Below, in pieces: positions 47,705 through 56,677 of a stretch of 64,000 bases of DNA. How positions within the stretch are numbered: position 1 is the stretch's first letter; every line of letters starts with the position of its first letter. The notes under the pieces were generated by a model that was given only the letters and a program-made list of their open reading frames with translations, did no database searches and was not told where the DNA came from. Origin of the DNA: Providencia hangzhouensis. Lineage in GTDB: Bacteria > Pseudomonadota > Gammaproteobacteria > Enterobacterales > Enterobacteriaceae. The stretch lies in NCBI RefSeq assembly GCF_029193595.2, contig NZ_CP135052.1, forward strand, positions 1,240,001 to 1,304,000. The letters run 5' to 3'. A program made the translations under genes and the position numbers.

Positions 47705-49159
47705 TTAAAAACGGGTTTCTAACCCAATAGAAATTTCGTGCTGGTGGTAGGAGTAAATTCCATCCGCGGAACTGCGATTGTCACGAAAGCGGTAACTGGT
47801 ATAAGGCGTGAATGTGAGCAATGAATAATTTGGAAAGCTGAGTCGCGCAAAATACATAGCTTCTTTATCATGGCGTTTTACATTCAACATTTGGTTGAAG
47901 GCCTTGAATTGGCTTTCTCGATAAGTTGCGAGTGCCAGTAAATGAATATCGGGCGTGAGTACGGTATACAAGCCGCCTCGGATACCTAGCTGGTCATAAT
48001 CATCACTACGAACTTCAGTTGTGAGACGAGTTGCATCAGCCCCTAAAAAGAGGGAAGTATCTGGGGTAATACCATAGACACCCGTTAGATGTAGGCTACT
48101 TCGATTGCCATCAGCACTGTCATACGGTTTTTGGTAATGAAGTTGTTGATAGTCAGCGGAGGTACTGAGGATAACCCGAGGTGTAAATTGGTAGTCGGCT
48201 TCAATTTTGCCGCCCATACCTAAATAACGGCGCTTTTCATTAACCGTTTTTAATTCAATTAATGGGCCAAAGGCGATAGTCGTATTTGCATCATTAAAAC
48301 GATATAAAGTTGCTAAAGAAGAAGTGCTTTCACTGAATTCAGCATAGTGAGGATAGCGGTCGCCATAAGATGTTCCCTTGATTTGCAGGGAATGGTTGCT
48401 CGAGATAGGAATAATTTTACTTAGGCTTGCGTCATAGGTGAGCCCTGGCGATGACTTAGGGTTAGCCATTTTCCAGGTTCCCCCCGGAGTTTCCCAAACT
48501 TTATTTTTATCAGGAACTTGATTGATATTACTGTTGTATTTATAGCCAAAAGAGAGGCTTCCTGTCCAAGCAGTACGGTTTTCGATGGCACTAATAAATT
48601 GTTGAATGGTTTGCTTTACACTGGCAGGTAATGCGAGTGTTTCATCGTTGATTAAATTTTGGAATAAAGCCAAAGACTCCTTATTTTGATTATCTTCAAA
48701 ATAAGCTCGTGCAAGTTCCAACTTAATGCGAAGAAACTTTGGTGACAGTGCCAGTATTTGTTGGTAGTGGGAAATTGCTTCAGGGTAATGGTTTTGCGCT
48801 TTAGCGGTTTCTGCTTTTGCAAATAAAATAAGCAATGGGTCCGCATCAGTTAGCTGCTGGTAGCGAGGCAACAAGCGTTGTACATCTTGAAATTGCCGAT
48901 GGTTGATTGCCAGATAAATTGCCTGTCCTAAGTCTTGAGCGTTATTTTTTAGGGTATAGTTTTCCCCATTTAGTTTTATTGATAGGTCATCTGGGAGTAG
49001 CAATTGGTCTTTATTGGGGACAACTGCACTTTTATCACGATAATTTTGTTTATCTTTTTGCCATAACAGCTGTTCTCGGTCAGTATCCAAGCTAGCTGGA
49101 AATGCAGAGAACGCAACCATAAGCATCATGATGGCAGGGGGTAATAGCAGATATCGCAT
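47705..49159 (-). CDS. Slam-type outer membrane translocator (type XI secretion)
   Basis: 484 residues from the ATG of MRYLLLPPAIMM, which gives a signal peptide; a GTG start at 49204 would lie in the loop of the upstream hairpin. Residues about 75-190 carry TPR-like helices (NHYPEAISHYQQILALSPKF), then from about 200 a beta-barrel of alternating hydrophobic strands (WTGSLSFGYKYNSNINQVPD) ending in ISIGLETRF. This TPR-plus-DUF560 plan defines surface lipoprotein assembly modulators, which move TbpB-fold proteins across the outer membrane. 25 bases upstream of the receptor gene and downstream of its probable client. Confidence 0.88.
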   Translation of the reverse strand: MRYLLLPPAIMMLMVAFSAFPASLDTDREQLLWQKDKQNYRDKSAVVPNKDQLLLPDDLSIKLNGENYTLKNNAQDLGQAIYLAINHRQFQDVQRLLPRYQQLTDADPLLILFAKAETAKAQNHYPEAISHYQQILALSPKFLRIKLELARAYFEDNQNKESLALFQNLINDETLALPASVKQTIQQFISAIENRTAWTGSLSFGYKYNSNINQVPDKNKVWETPGGTWKMANPKSSPGLTYDASLSKIIPISSNHSLQIKGTSYGDRYPHYAEFSESTSSLATLYRFNDANTTIAFGPLIELKTVNEKRRYLGMGGKIEADYQFTPRVILSTSADYQQLHYQKPYDSADGNRSSLHLTGVYGITPDTSLFLGADATRLTTEVRSDDYDQLGIRGGLYTVLTPDIHLLALATYRESQFKAFNQMLNVKRHDKEAMYFARLSFPNYSLLTFTPYTSYRFRDNRSSADGIYSYHQHEISIGLETRF

Positions 49160-49179
49160 AGGATTAGCTTCGGTAATAA

Positions 49180-49220
49180 AAGGCTGTGGCCAACTACCTG
49201 TCACGTTTTATAGTTGGCCA
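49180..49220 (-). terminator. Attenuator-like hairpin between the hemophilin-like and Slam genes
   Basis: Perfect 10-bp stem TGGCCAACTA (49187-49196) / TAGTTGGCCA (49211-49220), followed on the minus strand by CAGCCTTTTATT. It should make the secreted protein mRNA more abundant than the Slam and receptor message. Confidence 0.65.
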
Positions 49221-49238
49221 CTGAGGTTAATTTACGGA

Positions 49239-49985
49239 TTACTGGGAGATATTCCCACGGCTTCCACCAAAGGCCATGTCTTTGCTGTGGTCGCTAAATT
49301 CAGTTACCCCTGCAATATGTTTAGCTTGGTCGCCAAAGAAGTGCCCATTTGTTGAGCCTGATTCACCATTAAGAGTGGCCGCTCCGGCGAAAGTGGCATT
49401 GTTATTTATGGTGGCATTAATATTGGTTGAACCAATATTCCCTGCTAAGGATTTAGTACCAAAGTTGGCTGTCAGAGTACCTGCGGCTAGGGCACCTCCA
49501 TTATATTGGCTTATTCCTTTAACAGAGTATTCCGCAGTGCCCGCTGTTGGCATATTGGTGGTGACATCTTTACCAGAGTAGTAAGCCGTGTGTGTTGTGT
49601 CACTAGCTTGTCCGGTCGATGACCATTCTCCGAAATAGACTTCTGCATCTGCTACTTTTGCAAAGTTAAATACGCCCATTTTGTCATGTGAACCAGAGCT
49701 ATTAGGCATAGAGATCACATGTGCTTCATTCCCCGGTTGTTTTGGCGCCATTTTTGTTAAGCCAGAAAATGAAATGATTTTTCCACCATAAACAGATTGC
49801 ACACCAATACCAGGATCACCAGCAGCACCACCATGTCCACCACCGGTTCCTTCTGTCGCTCCAACACGAATGGAAGGTTCATTGGGATCGAAAGGTTGGC
49901 TTTGGCCTGAACCGATTGCTGCAGAAGCACCAAAAGTCATTGTGCAGGTTGCGAGTGCTAGAGCGATAATATTTAACTTTTTCAT
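49239..49985 (-). CDS. Hemophilin-like secreted haem-binding protein (Slam client)
   Basis: 248 residues; the ATG at 49985 has GGAG seven bases upstream. Signal peptide ends GASAA and, unlike TbpB-type lipoproteins, there is no lipobox cysteine, so the mature protein should be soluble. The N-terminal part is glycine-rich (VGATEGTGGGHGGAAGDPG); the last third is an eight-strand-type TbpB beta-barrel with alternating strands and the typical GHFFGDQAKHIAGVTEF motif near residues 210-227. This matches the hemophilin/HphA and Xenorhabdus HrpC class of T11SS cargo. Haem as ligand is inferred from family and neighbours. Confidence 0.82.
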   Translation of the reverse strand: MKKLNIIALALATCTMTFGASAAIGSGQSQPFDPNEPSIRVGATEGTGGGHGGAAGDPGIGVQSVYGGKIISFSGLTKMAPKQPGNEAHVISMPNSSGSHDKMGVFNFAKVADAEVYFGEWSSTGQASDTTHTAYYSGKDVTTNMPTAGTAEYSVKGISQYNGGALAAGTLTANFGTKSLAGNIGSTNINATINNNATFAGAATLNGESGSTNGHFFGDQAKHIAGVTEFSDHSKDMAFGGSRGNISQ

Positions 49986-50467
49986 CAAAATACTCCATTT
50001 TTATTAAAGATATTAACGATACTATTGATTAAGAAATTATTATTTCGCATATATATGACGAGAGTTATTAAATCAAATAATAATATAAATGCAAATGATA
50101 ATTCTTCGCATTAACATTAAAATAATTATGGGTATCAATGGGATAGTGGTATTTACTTTATTGTTAGTTGTTGATATTACGATTTATTTTTGTAATTAAT
50201 TTGTTGGTTTATCAATTTTTATGATAATTATTTTTTAATAAAAAAGTTAAACTAGTCACATTTTAATGTGTTTGATTAAAAGAGTTACATAAAAAACATT
50301 AAAGTTAGTGTTGTTTACTGTTTCATCATCGGTGCTAGTCAATGGCGGGCTAAATAAATTAAAATAGTAAATGAAAATAAGGCGCATTATCATTAGTGGT
50401 GTGGTAATTTAGCTTTTACCGATCACTATTAGATTAATATTTACTCAAAATGCTAAGGGATAAAGTA
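49986..50467. other. Divergent intergenic region upstream of the hemophilin-like gene
   Basis: AT-rich, no gene. Contains the candidate Fur box (50091-50109) and an overlapping copy of TTAATGCGAAGA on the minus strand (50114-50103). The rest holds nothing I can support. Confidence 0.45.
50091..50109 (-). promoter_or_regulatory. Candidate Fur box
   Basis: GCAAATGATAATTCTTCGC matches 13 of 19 positions of the GATAATGATAATCATTATC consensus, about 105 bases upstream of the hemophilin-like gene. Iron control would fit a haem-uptake operon. Confidence 0.5.
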
Positions 50468-51091
50468 ATGGCACCATGGTTAATTTTTGGCGCTGGTGGA
50501 AAAGGTGTTGGCCATCAGATTGCTCAGTTGGCAATAGCAGAGAAACATCCTGTCATCGCAGTTGTACGTAATAGGCAATCTGCAGCAGCGTTAGAGGCTG
50601 TAGGGGGGCAAGTTTTCATCGGCGATGCTTGTGATAGCGAGGTGGTTAAAGCTGCTTGCCATGCCGCAGGAACAAATGCCACAGTTATTTCAACCATGGG
50701 AGGTACGCAAGATTATTTAGCTCACCGTACGGTGATTGATTGTGCCGAGCAAGCGGGTATATCTCGCATGGTGTTAGTTACGTCATTAGGCTGTGGAGAT
50801 TCATGGCCTTATTTATCTGCTCGGTCACGCGCTGCGTTTGGTCAGGCAGTGAGAGAAAAATCCCTTGCGGAATCATGGCTACAAACTAGCTCGTTAGATT
50901 ATGTGATTATTCGCCCTGGTGGGTTATTACATGGTGAACCAACGGGAAAAGCAGTTCTTCAACAAGAGGTTGAAGTTCATGGTTTAGTGATGCGCGCGGA
51001 TGTTGCTTCACATGTTTACCAGTTGGCTAAGCAAGGGGAATTGAAAAAACAAATTTATAGCGTGGTACAACCCGGTCTGACACCCTCTTAA
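50468..51091 (+). CDS. NAD(P)-binding oxidoreductase (atypical SDR)
   Basis: 207 residues from the ATG with AAGGGA seven bases upstream. Rossmann fold with an N-terminal FGAGGKGVGHQIAQLA dinucleotide motif, GDACDSEVV near residue 58, VLVTSLGCG near 105 and YVIIRPGGL near 145, the pattern of the NmrA/biliverdin-reductase-B-like atypical short-chain dehydrogenases. Substrate unknown. Divergent from the haem locus; a link to haem breakdown is tempting but unsupported. Confidence 0.8.
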   Translation: MAPWLIFGAGGKGVGHQIAQLAIAEKHPVIAVVRNRQSAAALEAVGGQVFIGDACDSEVVKAACHAAGTNATVISTMGGTQDYLAHRTVIDCAEQAGISRMVLVTSLGCGDSWPYLSARSRAAFGQAVREKSLAESWLQTSSLDYVIIRPGGLLHGEPTGKAVLQQEVEVHGLVMRADVASHVYQLAKQGELKKQIYSVVQPGLTPS

Positions 51092-51108
51092 TAAAACCAA
51101 GGATTTTT

Positions 51109-51414
51109 TTGCATAGTGACAACGACATCATAACTATCCTCAATTATTTGTTTATTGCCTTAGACTCGCATAATTTTGAACAAGTTATTCAAGTTTTAGG
51201 GGAACAAACAGAAAAGCATAAGGAGACAATCATGAATATTGCGCAACGATTGCAAGATAAAGGACGACAAGAAGGGCTGCAGGAAGGATTTCAAAAAGGC
51301 AAAGAAGAGGCAAATATAACAACGGCACGGAATCTTTTGGAACAAGGAGTTAGTATTGAGATTATAATGAAAAGCACTGGGCTGAGCCGTGAAAAACTTA
51401 TTTCTTTACAGTAA
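51109..51414 (+). pseudogene. Remnant of an Rpn-family recombination-promoting nuclease
   Basis: About 101 codons without a proper start codon. The content is the typical C-terminal tail of Rpn (PDDEXK/transposase_31) proteins: a charged glutamine/glycine repeat region DKGRQEGLQEGFQKGKEE followed by AARNLLEQGV-like and STGLSREKLISL helices. The N-terminal nuclease part, about two-thirds of a normal 300-residue protein, is missing; it was presumably deleted up to the preceding gene. An ATG within (MNIAQRL) might still express a short fragment. Confidence 0.65.
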
Positions 51415-51438
51415 CTCGGGTGTTATGACTCAGATTTA

Positions 51439-51472
51439 AAAGGGATATTATTTATCAATATCCCTTTATTTT
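51439..51472. terminator. Bidirectional terminator
   Basis: AAAGGGATATT / AATATCCCTTT 11-bp stem with a 7-base loop, followed by ATTTTAAT on the plus strand and TTTTAAA on the minus strand; it sits between the Rpn remnant and torD. Confidence 0.75.
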
Positions 51473-51513
51473 AATAATAGCTGAATAATATATAATTATT
51501 TAAATGGCATCTA

Positions 51514-52128
51514 CTAGGTTTGCTTATCCCGTTGAACTAGCGCTAACGACAGTTGACTCAAAGCGGCATAAAAACCAAACTCATCATATCGTTGGCAATT
51601 TTGGCTAAATACCGGCAGCCATTGCAGTAAAAGTGATAAAGTTTTTAGGCGTAACTGTTTCACTTTTTCTTGGTCCAAATGGGCTTCATTTAATGAAAAA
51701 TGTAAGTGACTTAATAGCTCCAAAAAAATTGAAATATGGTCAGAAGGCTCGTTAAATGCCTCACTGGTTTCCATTCCTGCCTCGGCTAATAGGTACTTAA
51801 TCTGTTCATTACCATGCTCACTGTTTGGATAAACTGAGGCGTAAGGTAAGGCTGATTGCTTATCTGACATTAAGAATAAACTACAAAAATCTGCGGCTAA
51901 TTCGAGCTGAGCATCATTTCGCATCATTAGCGCTTTGATTTTTGTTTTAACCTCTTGAATTAGCGAAGTTAAAACAGGTTCCTGCTCGATAGTCGTAAAC
52001 CAATCCATCATTTCGCTAGATTGAATCTGTGCTAACGTTGCATTATCTAATTCACGTGAGAACAATCGTGCTAGCCATGCATAAACACATGCTATTTGTT
52101 CTGGCGACAAAGTGATTTGTTTTGTCAT
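51514..52128 (-). CDS. torD: TorA-specific chaperone TorD
   Basis: 204-residue all-helical cytoplasmic chaperone (E. coli 199). Conserved parts include ARLFSRELD near residue 21, an [26 protein letters not shown] stretch spanning roughly residues 78-103, and the [17 protein letters not shown] helix near 125. It binds the TorA signal peptide and prepares the enzyme for molybdenum-cofactor insertion. Starts four bases before the torA stop (overlap), so translation is coupled. Confidence 0.93.
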   Translation of the reverse strand: MTKQITLSPEQIACVYAWLARLFSRELDNATLAQIQSSEMMDWFTTIEQEPVLTSLIQEVKTKIKALMMRNDAQLELAADFCSLFLMSDKQSALPYASVYPNSEHGNEQIKYLLAEAGMETSEAFNEPSDHISIFLELLSHLHFSLNEAHLDQEKVKQLRLKTLSLLLQWLPVFSQNCQRYDEFGFYAALSQLSLALVQRDKQT

Positions 52129-54671
52129 TTGTTCACCTGTGATGCAGGAACATATTCACATTGAGCAACCATTTCAATTGGCCCATCGAATGCATTGACG
52201 TTATCCACTTGTCCTGTGTATTTTTCTATCTCCACTAAGGTGGTATGTGCGCTGGTGGCCTGCGCTAATTGAGAGGTTCCAATATCAAGCGTTAATACGT
52301 TTGGGTTTCCGTATTTGCACAGGGAATTGATTTCTCCACCCTTAGTCGGGTCATACCAAGCTCCTTCATGGATACGAGCAACGCCTTCTGTATATAAGTC
52401 AGAAACTACGGCTCCTGCTAACACTTGCCCGCGGTCGTTGAAAACACGAACAATATCACCATTTTGTATGCCTCTAGCTTTCGCATCTTGAGGGCTAATA
52501 AAGACCGGCTCTTTGCCACTCACAGAATAATATTGACGTAATACAGGGGATTCGCACAATTGTGAGTGTAAACGAAAATCGGGATGTGCGGATTGCAAAT
52601 GTAGTGGCCATTTTTTTGAACCTGGACCACCATGAGAGCGTTCTGCTTTTTCGAACCACATTGGGTGACCTTGGCAATCATCATATTGCATATCAGCAAT
52701 AGTTTTTGAGTAAATTTCAATTAAACCACTCGGTGTCCCTAAAGGTTCTAAGTCGGGATCTTCCCTAAATGCTTGATGACGAACAAACATTTGTGGATGT
52801 TCAAATTCCACATAGCCTTCTTTTTCCCAGAACGTATCGAAGGAGGGTAAATGAATACCACGGCCTTTTCCTTGTTGGCTGCCTTCTTGCCAAATGCGTT
52901 TTATCCAACCCATTTCGTCCAAACCTTCAGTAAAGGCCTCTTCACGACCAAAACGGCGACAGAGGTCACGTAAAATATCGAAGTCATTACGTGACTCAAA
53001 CTGCGGTTCAACGAGTTGTTTCATCGCAATAATTCCACGATTTGAATGGTTACCGTATTGGTCAAGGTCATTTCGTTCAAATTGTGTGGTTGCCGGTAAT
53101 ACGATATCGGAAAAACGACAGGTGGATGTCCATTGATTATCAATAGAGACAACCGTTTCTAGTTTGCGCCAACCTTCAATAATACGGTTAATTTGTTGGT
53201 GGCGGTGGAATGGGTTGGTTCCAGCAAACACACACATTTTTAGTGGAGGTAATTTAATTGCTTTACCGTTCCAGTTGATTGTTTTTCCTGGTTCTAAAAT
53301 AGCATCAATAAAACGAGCAATAGGAATGGTGCTGCTGTAGCCTTTGTAGTCATTGTTATCATGAATAGGTGGCACTTTGGTTGAGCCGGAAAAACCACTT
53401 AAAATAATTCCCTGGCGGCTTGGGGTTCCTGCTCCATTATAGTGCCAACCGAAGCCAAATCCTCCACCCGGTAAGCCAATTTGACCTAACATCGCAGCCA
53501 AAACAACAATCATCCACGACCATTGTTCACCATGTTGCATGCGTTGAACGCACCAACCTGCAATGATTTGGGTTCTATCTGCTGCCATTTGGCGGGCTAA
53601 GGCTTGGATTGTGCCGGCATCAATACCACAAATTTCAGACGCCCATTGTGCATCTTTGGGTTGTCCATCTGTTTTTCCCATTAAGTAGGGAACAAATTGC
53701 TCGAAACCAACACAATATTCTTTTAAGAAGGTTTTATCATGCAAGTTTTCACTGTAAAGCGTGTGGGCGATGGCTAATTGCAGTGGGACATCCGCTTGCG
53801 GGTTAATCGCAATATGCTGAACATTAGTACGCCCAAGGTAATCATGAGTAGAGGTGATTATAGGGTCGATACTGATGACTTTTATCTCGCCACTAGCAGC
53901 TTTCTCTTTCAGTTGTTCATAATATTCATAAACGTCATGATCAGGACACCACCAGTTAGCTTGTTGGTTTTTAATCAGGTCAGAGCCCCATAATACGATG
54001 GTTTTACTATTTTTAAGGACTAGTGGCCAAGAGGTTTGTTGTTCATAAACCTCCATTGACCCGACAACTCGAGGTAAAATCACTTGTGCAGCACCCGTTG
54101 AGTAGTCTCCGCCAGTACTGACACTATTACCGTGCAGCGCAATGGCGCGGGCTAACATACCTGATGCATTGTGGAGCATCCCTGTCGATTGCCAGCCATT
54201 TGCAGTAAGTAATCCACTTGGTCCATAAGTTGTTTGAATACGTTCTAATTCTTGATAGAACAAATCAAGGGCCTCATCCCAAGAAACACGTACGAAGCGG
54301 TTATCACCTCGTTGTGAGGTGTCACTTAAATGGCGTTTACGTAGCCAGTCAACACGCACCATTGGGTAACGGATACGGGCAGTGCCATGCACATGGTCAG
54401 GCAATCCTGCAATCATTTTTGATGGAAATTTATCGTGTTCAAAGGGTTTTGCTTCGATAAAACGACCATCAACTACGGTAGCGCGAATTGCGCCCCAGTG
54501 TGACCCAGTTAGAATGCCTTCTTGTACCACCGCAGTTTGTTCTCCAGCTGTTGCAGCGTTAGCCTTACGTGGTGTTAATAGGGAAGGGCCTAACATACCC
54601 GCAACAGTGAGCCCGCCAAGCTGGAACAAAAAGTGTCGACGAGAAGCTTGAAAAGTTGGATTATTTTTCAT
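52125..54671 (-). CDS. torA: Trimethylamine-N-oxide reductase TorA
   Basis: Periplasmic molybdopterin enzyme, 848 residues from the ATG six bases after GGAG, the same length as E. coli TorA. A twin-arginine signal ([11 protein letters not shown], residues 10-20) precedes cleavage near ANAAT. Molybdopterin signatures include [16 protein letters not shown], with the Ser ligand region, [14 protein letters not shown] and [11 protein letters not shown]; the ending [10 protein letters not shown] is TorA-like. It is the terminal reductase of TMAO respiration, fed by TorC. Its start overlaps the torC end by 11 bases. Confidence 0.97.
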   Translation of the reverse strand: MKNNPTFQASRRHFLFQLGGLTVAGMLGPSLLTPRKANAATAGEQTAVVQEGILTGSHWGAIRATVVDGRFIEAKPFEHDKFPSKMIAGLPDHVHGTARIRYPMVRVDWLRKRHLSDTSQRGDNRFVRVSWDEALDLFYQELERIQTTYGPSGLLTANGWQSTGMLHNASGMLARAIALHGNSVSTGGDYSTGAAQVILPRVVGSMEVYEQQTSWPLVLKNSKTIVLWGSDLIKNQQANWWCPDHDVYEYYEQLKEKAASGEIKVISIDPIITSTHDYLGRTNVQHIAINPQADVPLQLAIAHTLYSENLHDKTFLKEYCVGFEQFVPYLMGKTDGQPKDAQWASEICGIDAGTIQALARQMAADRTQIIAGWCVQRMQHGEQWSWMIVVLAAMLGQIGLPGGGFGFGWHYNGAGTPSRQGIILSGFSGSTKVPPIHDNNDYKGYSSTIPIARFIDAILEPGKTINWNGKAIKLPPLKMCVFAGTNPFHRHQQINRIIEGWRKLETVVSIDNQWTSTCRFSDIVLPATTQFERNDLDQYGNHSNRGIIAMKQLVEPQFESRNDFDILRDLCRRFGREEAFTEGLDEMGWIKRIWQEGSQQGKGRGIHLPSFDTFWEKEGYVEFEHPQMFVRHQAFREDPDLEPLGTPSGLIEIYSKTIADMQYDDCQGHPMWFEKAERSHGGPGSKKWPLHLQSAHPDFRLHSQLCESPVLRQYYSVSGKEPVFISPQDAKARGIQNGDIVRVFNDRGQVLAGAVVSDLYTEGVARIHEGAWYDPTKGGEINSLCKYGNPNVLTLDIGTSQLAQATSAHTTLVEIEKYTGQVDNVNAFDGPIEMVAQCEYVPASQVNK

Positions 54672-55839
54672 TCTGTACTCCGTTATCACCGTGTGAAGAT
54701 CCTGCGGTATCAGATGCATTCATTTGTAAGTATTTCAATAAGGTACGCTCTTCTCGCTTATCTAAACTGGTAAAGCCAATCATACCGTTTAATGTGCCTA
54801 TCCAACCGTTAGCATCAAAGTGGGCAATATCTGGCGCACCATGGCATTGATTACAAGAACCGTTATATAAAGAGTCTGCATAAGCCCATATCGGTTTGAT
54901 ATCATTGACCATATCACCTTGCTGCATCCATGCAGTCGCTTGCAGTTTGCTCCATGACGTATCTGTTGCAGCGACGACGGTACTTTCTAAATTTTTCACA
55001 TTTTCTTGAACATCACCACGTATCGAAGCTACGAAAATTCGCTTGCCGGGGAATTCAGATAGAACTCGTTGCCGACCATCGGTTTCTGTCCACCCTGTGA
55101 TTTCAACTTGTAGCCAATCGCCATCACGTTTTAGGACTTTCACCTCTGAGGCAGGAAGTAACGAGCCAGCGGGGTCTTTATCCCCTTTATTGGAATATAA
55201 AGGTTTAATATCAAGTGAATAAAGAATGTCAGCATCACTATTTGCTTTCGCCCTTAACTCATCAAATTGCTTACGAAAGCCACTGCTCATATCGGGTAAT
55301 TGGTGGGCAATCCCTTTATGGCAGTCAATACATGACTGATTTTCTTTCGCAGCGATTTGCATTTGGCGAGCTGCTTCTGGATTTTGTTTAGCGTGATCCA
55401 TTGAGTCATAATCATGGCAAGAGCGGCAAGTAGCAGAATTATTTTCTTTCATGCGAGCCCACTCGCGTTCCGCAAGTTCGGCACGTTTGGCTTCAAATTT
55501 TTCTGGGGTATCTATCGAGTGAGCAATAAATGTTTGATAAATATCATTGCTTGCTTCGAGTTTCCGTTTAATCATGCCTGGAAGGTCGGAGGGAATATGG
55601 CAGTCATGGCATTCTGCGCGTACGCCAGATGCATTTTGGAAATGTACAGATTGCTTATATTCTTCGTAAACGGGTTCCATGCTATGGCAACTGACACAAA
55701 ACTCGGTGGTGCTAGTCACTTTCATCCCAACATGGGGAACAACGATTAACGCAACACCCACTGCAATCCCGACAACGATTAACGTTAGCATTGACCAACG
55801 AGCACTTGGTTTTCGCAACGCTCTCCAGAGTTTCCGCAT
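54661..55839 (-). CDS. torC: Pentahaem c-type cytochrome TorC
   Basis: 392 residues from the ATG of MRKLWRAL, five bases after AGGGG (E. coli 390); an upstream in-frame reading crosses the promoter. One N-terminal membrane anchor (about residues 17-36), then the NapC/NirT domain with four CxxCH sites (CVSCH, CHDCH, CRSCH, CIDCH) and a C-terminal domain with the fifth (CNQCH). It passes electrons from menaquinol to TorA. First gene of torCAD, controlled by TorR from the boxes just upstream. Confidence 0.96.
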   Translation of the reverse strand: MRKLWRALRKPSARWSMLTLIVVGIAVGVALIVVPHVGMKVTSTTEFCVSCHSMEPVYEEYKQSVHFQNASGVRAECHDCHIPSDLPGMIKRKLEASNDIYQTFIAHSIDTPEKFEAKRAELAEREWARMKENNSATCRSCHDYDSMDHAKQNPEAARQMQIAAKENQSCIDCHKGIAHQLPDMSSGFRKQFDELRAKANSDADILYSLDIKPLYSNKGDKDPAGSLLPASEVKVLKRDGDWLQVEITGWTETDGRQRVLSEFPGKRIFVASIRGDVQENVKNLESTVVAATDTSWSKLQATAWMQQGDMVNDIKPIWAYADSLYNGSCNQCHGAPDIAHFDANGWIGTLNGMIGFTSLDKREERTLLKYLQMNASDTAGSSHGDNGVQNEK

Positions 55840-55888
55840 AATAGCCCCTGTAATTATATGGTTTAATACAGGCGATCTTATTGAGTTA

Positions 55889-55961
55889 ATATGAATAGCG
55901 GTACTAGTCAGGATGAACAGCTTACGGCAAGATATAAGCAAATATGAACAGATATGAACAG
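55889..55961. promoter_or_regulatory. Four tor boxes (TorR-binding sites) between torC and torR
   Basis: The TorR decamer, read here as ATATGAACAG (reverse complement of CTGTTCATAT), occurs perfectly at 55942-55951 and 55952-55961 in tandem, with 9/10 match at 55889-55898 and 8/10 at 55911-55920. E. coli also has four boxes. The placement serves activation of torCAD and autoregulation of torR. Confidence 0.9.
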
Positions 55962-55975
55962 AAGAGAGTATATCA

Positions 55976-56677
55976 ATGACATCACATCATATTGTGGTTG
56001 TTGAAGATGAACCCGTTACTCAGGCTCGCTTACAGGCTTACTTTGAGCAAGAAGGATATCGTGTTTCTGTGACGGGAAATGGTGCAGGTTTACGCGAAAT
56101 TATGGACCAGCAAGCCGTTGACTTGATTCTGTTGGATATTAATTTACCAGATGAAAACGGGTTAATGTTAACAAGGGCACTACGTGAGCGTTTCACGGTA
56201 GGAATTATTTTAGTCACAGGTCGCTGTGACCAAATTGACCGTATTGTGGGTTTAGAAATGGGAGCCGATGACTATGTTACTAAGCCCTTGGAACTCAGGG
56301 AATTAGTCGTTCGCGTTAAAAATTTACTTTGGCGAATTGACCTTGCTAAGCCTTCGCAAGCTCAAGTTGTTTCACAAGATAATTGTTATCAGTTTGCTGG
56401 CTATTGCCTAAATGTTTCGATGCATACGCTCGAATTTGAGCATCAGGCTATCAAACTCACACGGGCTGAATATGAAATGCTAGTGGCTTTTGTGACGAAC
56501 CCGCGGGAGATTTTAAGCCGAGAACGTCTTTTACGTATGTTATCTGCCCGACGAGTTGATAACCCTGACTTACGTACCATAGATGTACTTATTCGCCGTT
56601 TACGCCATAAAATCAAAGCGGATTTATTAGTGACTCAGCATGGTGAAGGCTATTTTTTAGCCGCCGATGTATATTGA
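55976..56677 (+). CDS. torR: TMAO response regulator TorR
   Basis: OmpR-family regulator, 233 residues (E. coli 230). Receiver domain with VVEDEP near residue 8 and the phosphoacceptor Asp in DLILLDINLPDENG near residue 54, then a winged-helix domain ending RTIDVLIRRLRHKIKADLL. It activates torCAD when TMAO is present. Its end overlaps the convergent torT end by 28 bases, so both share their 3' codons on opposite strands. Confidence 0.96.
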   Translation: MTSHHIVVVEDEPVTQARLQAYFEQEGYRVSVTGNGAGLREIMDQQAVDLILLDINLPDENGLMLTRALRERFTVGIILVTGRCDQIDRIVGLEMGADDYVTKPLELRELVVRVKNLLWRIDLAKPSQAQVVSQDNCYQFAGYCLNVSMHTLEFEHQAIKLTRAEYEMLVAFVTNPREILSRERLLRMLSARRVDNPDLRTIDVLIRRLRHKIKADLLVTQHGEGYFLAADVY

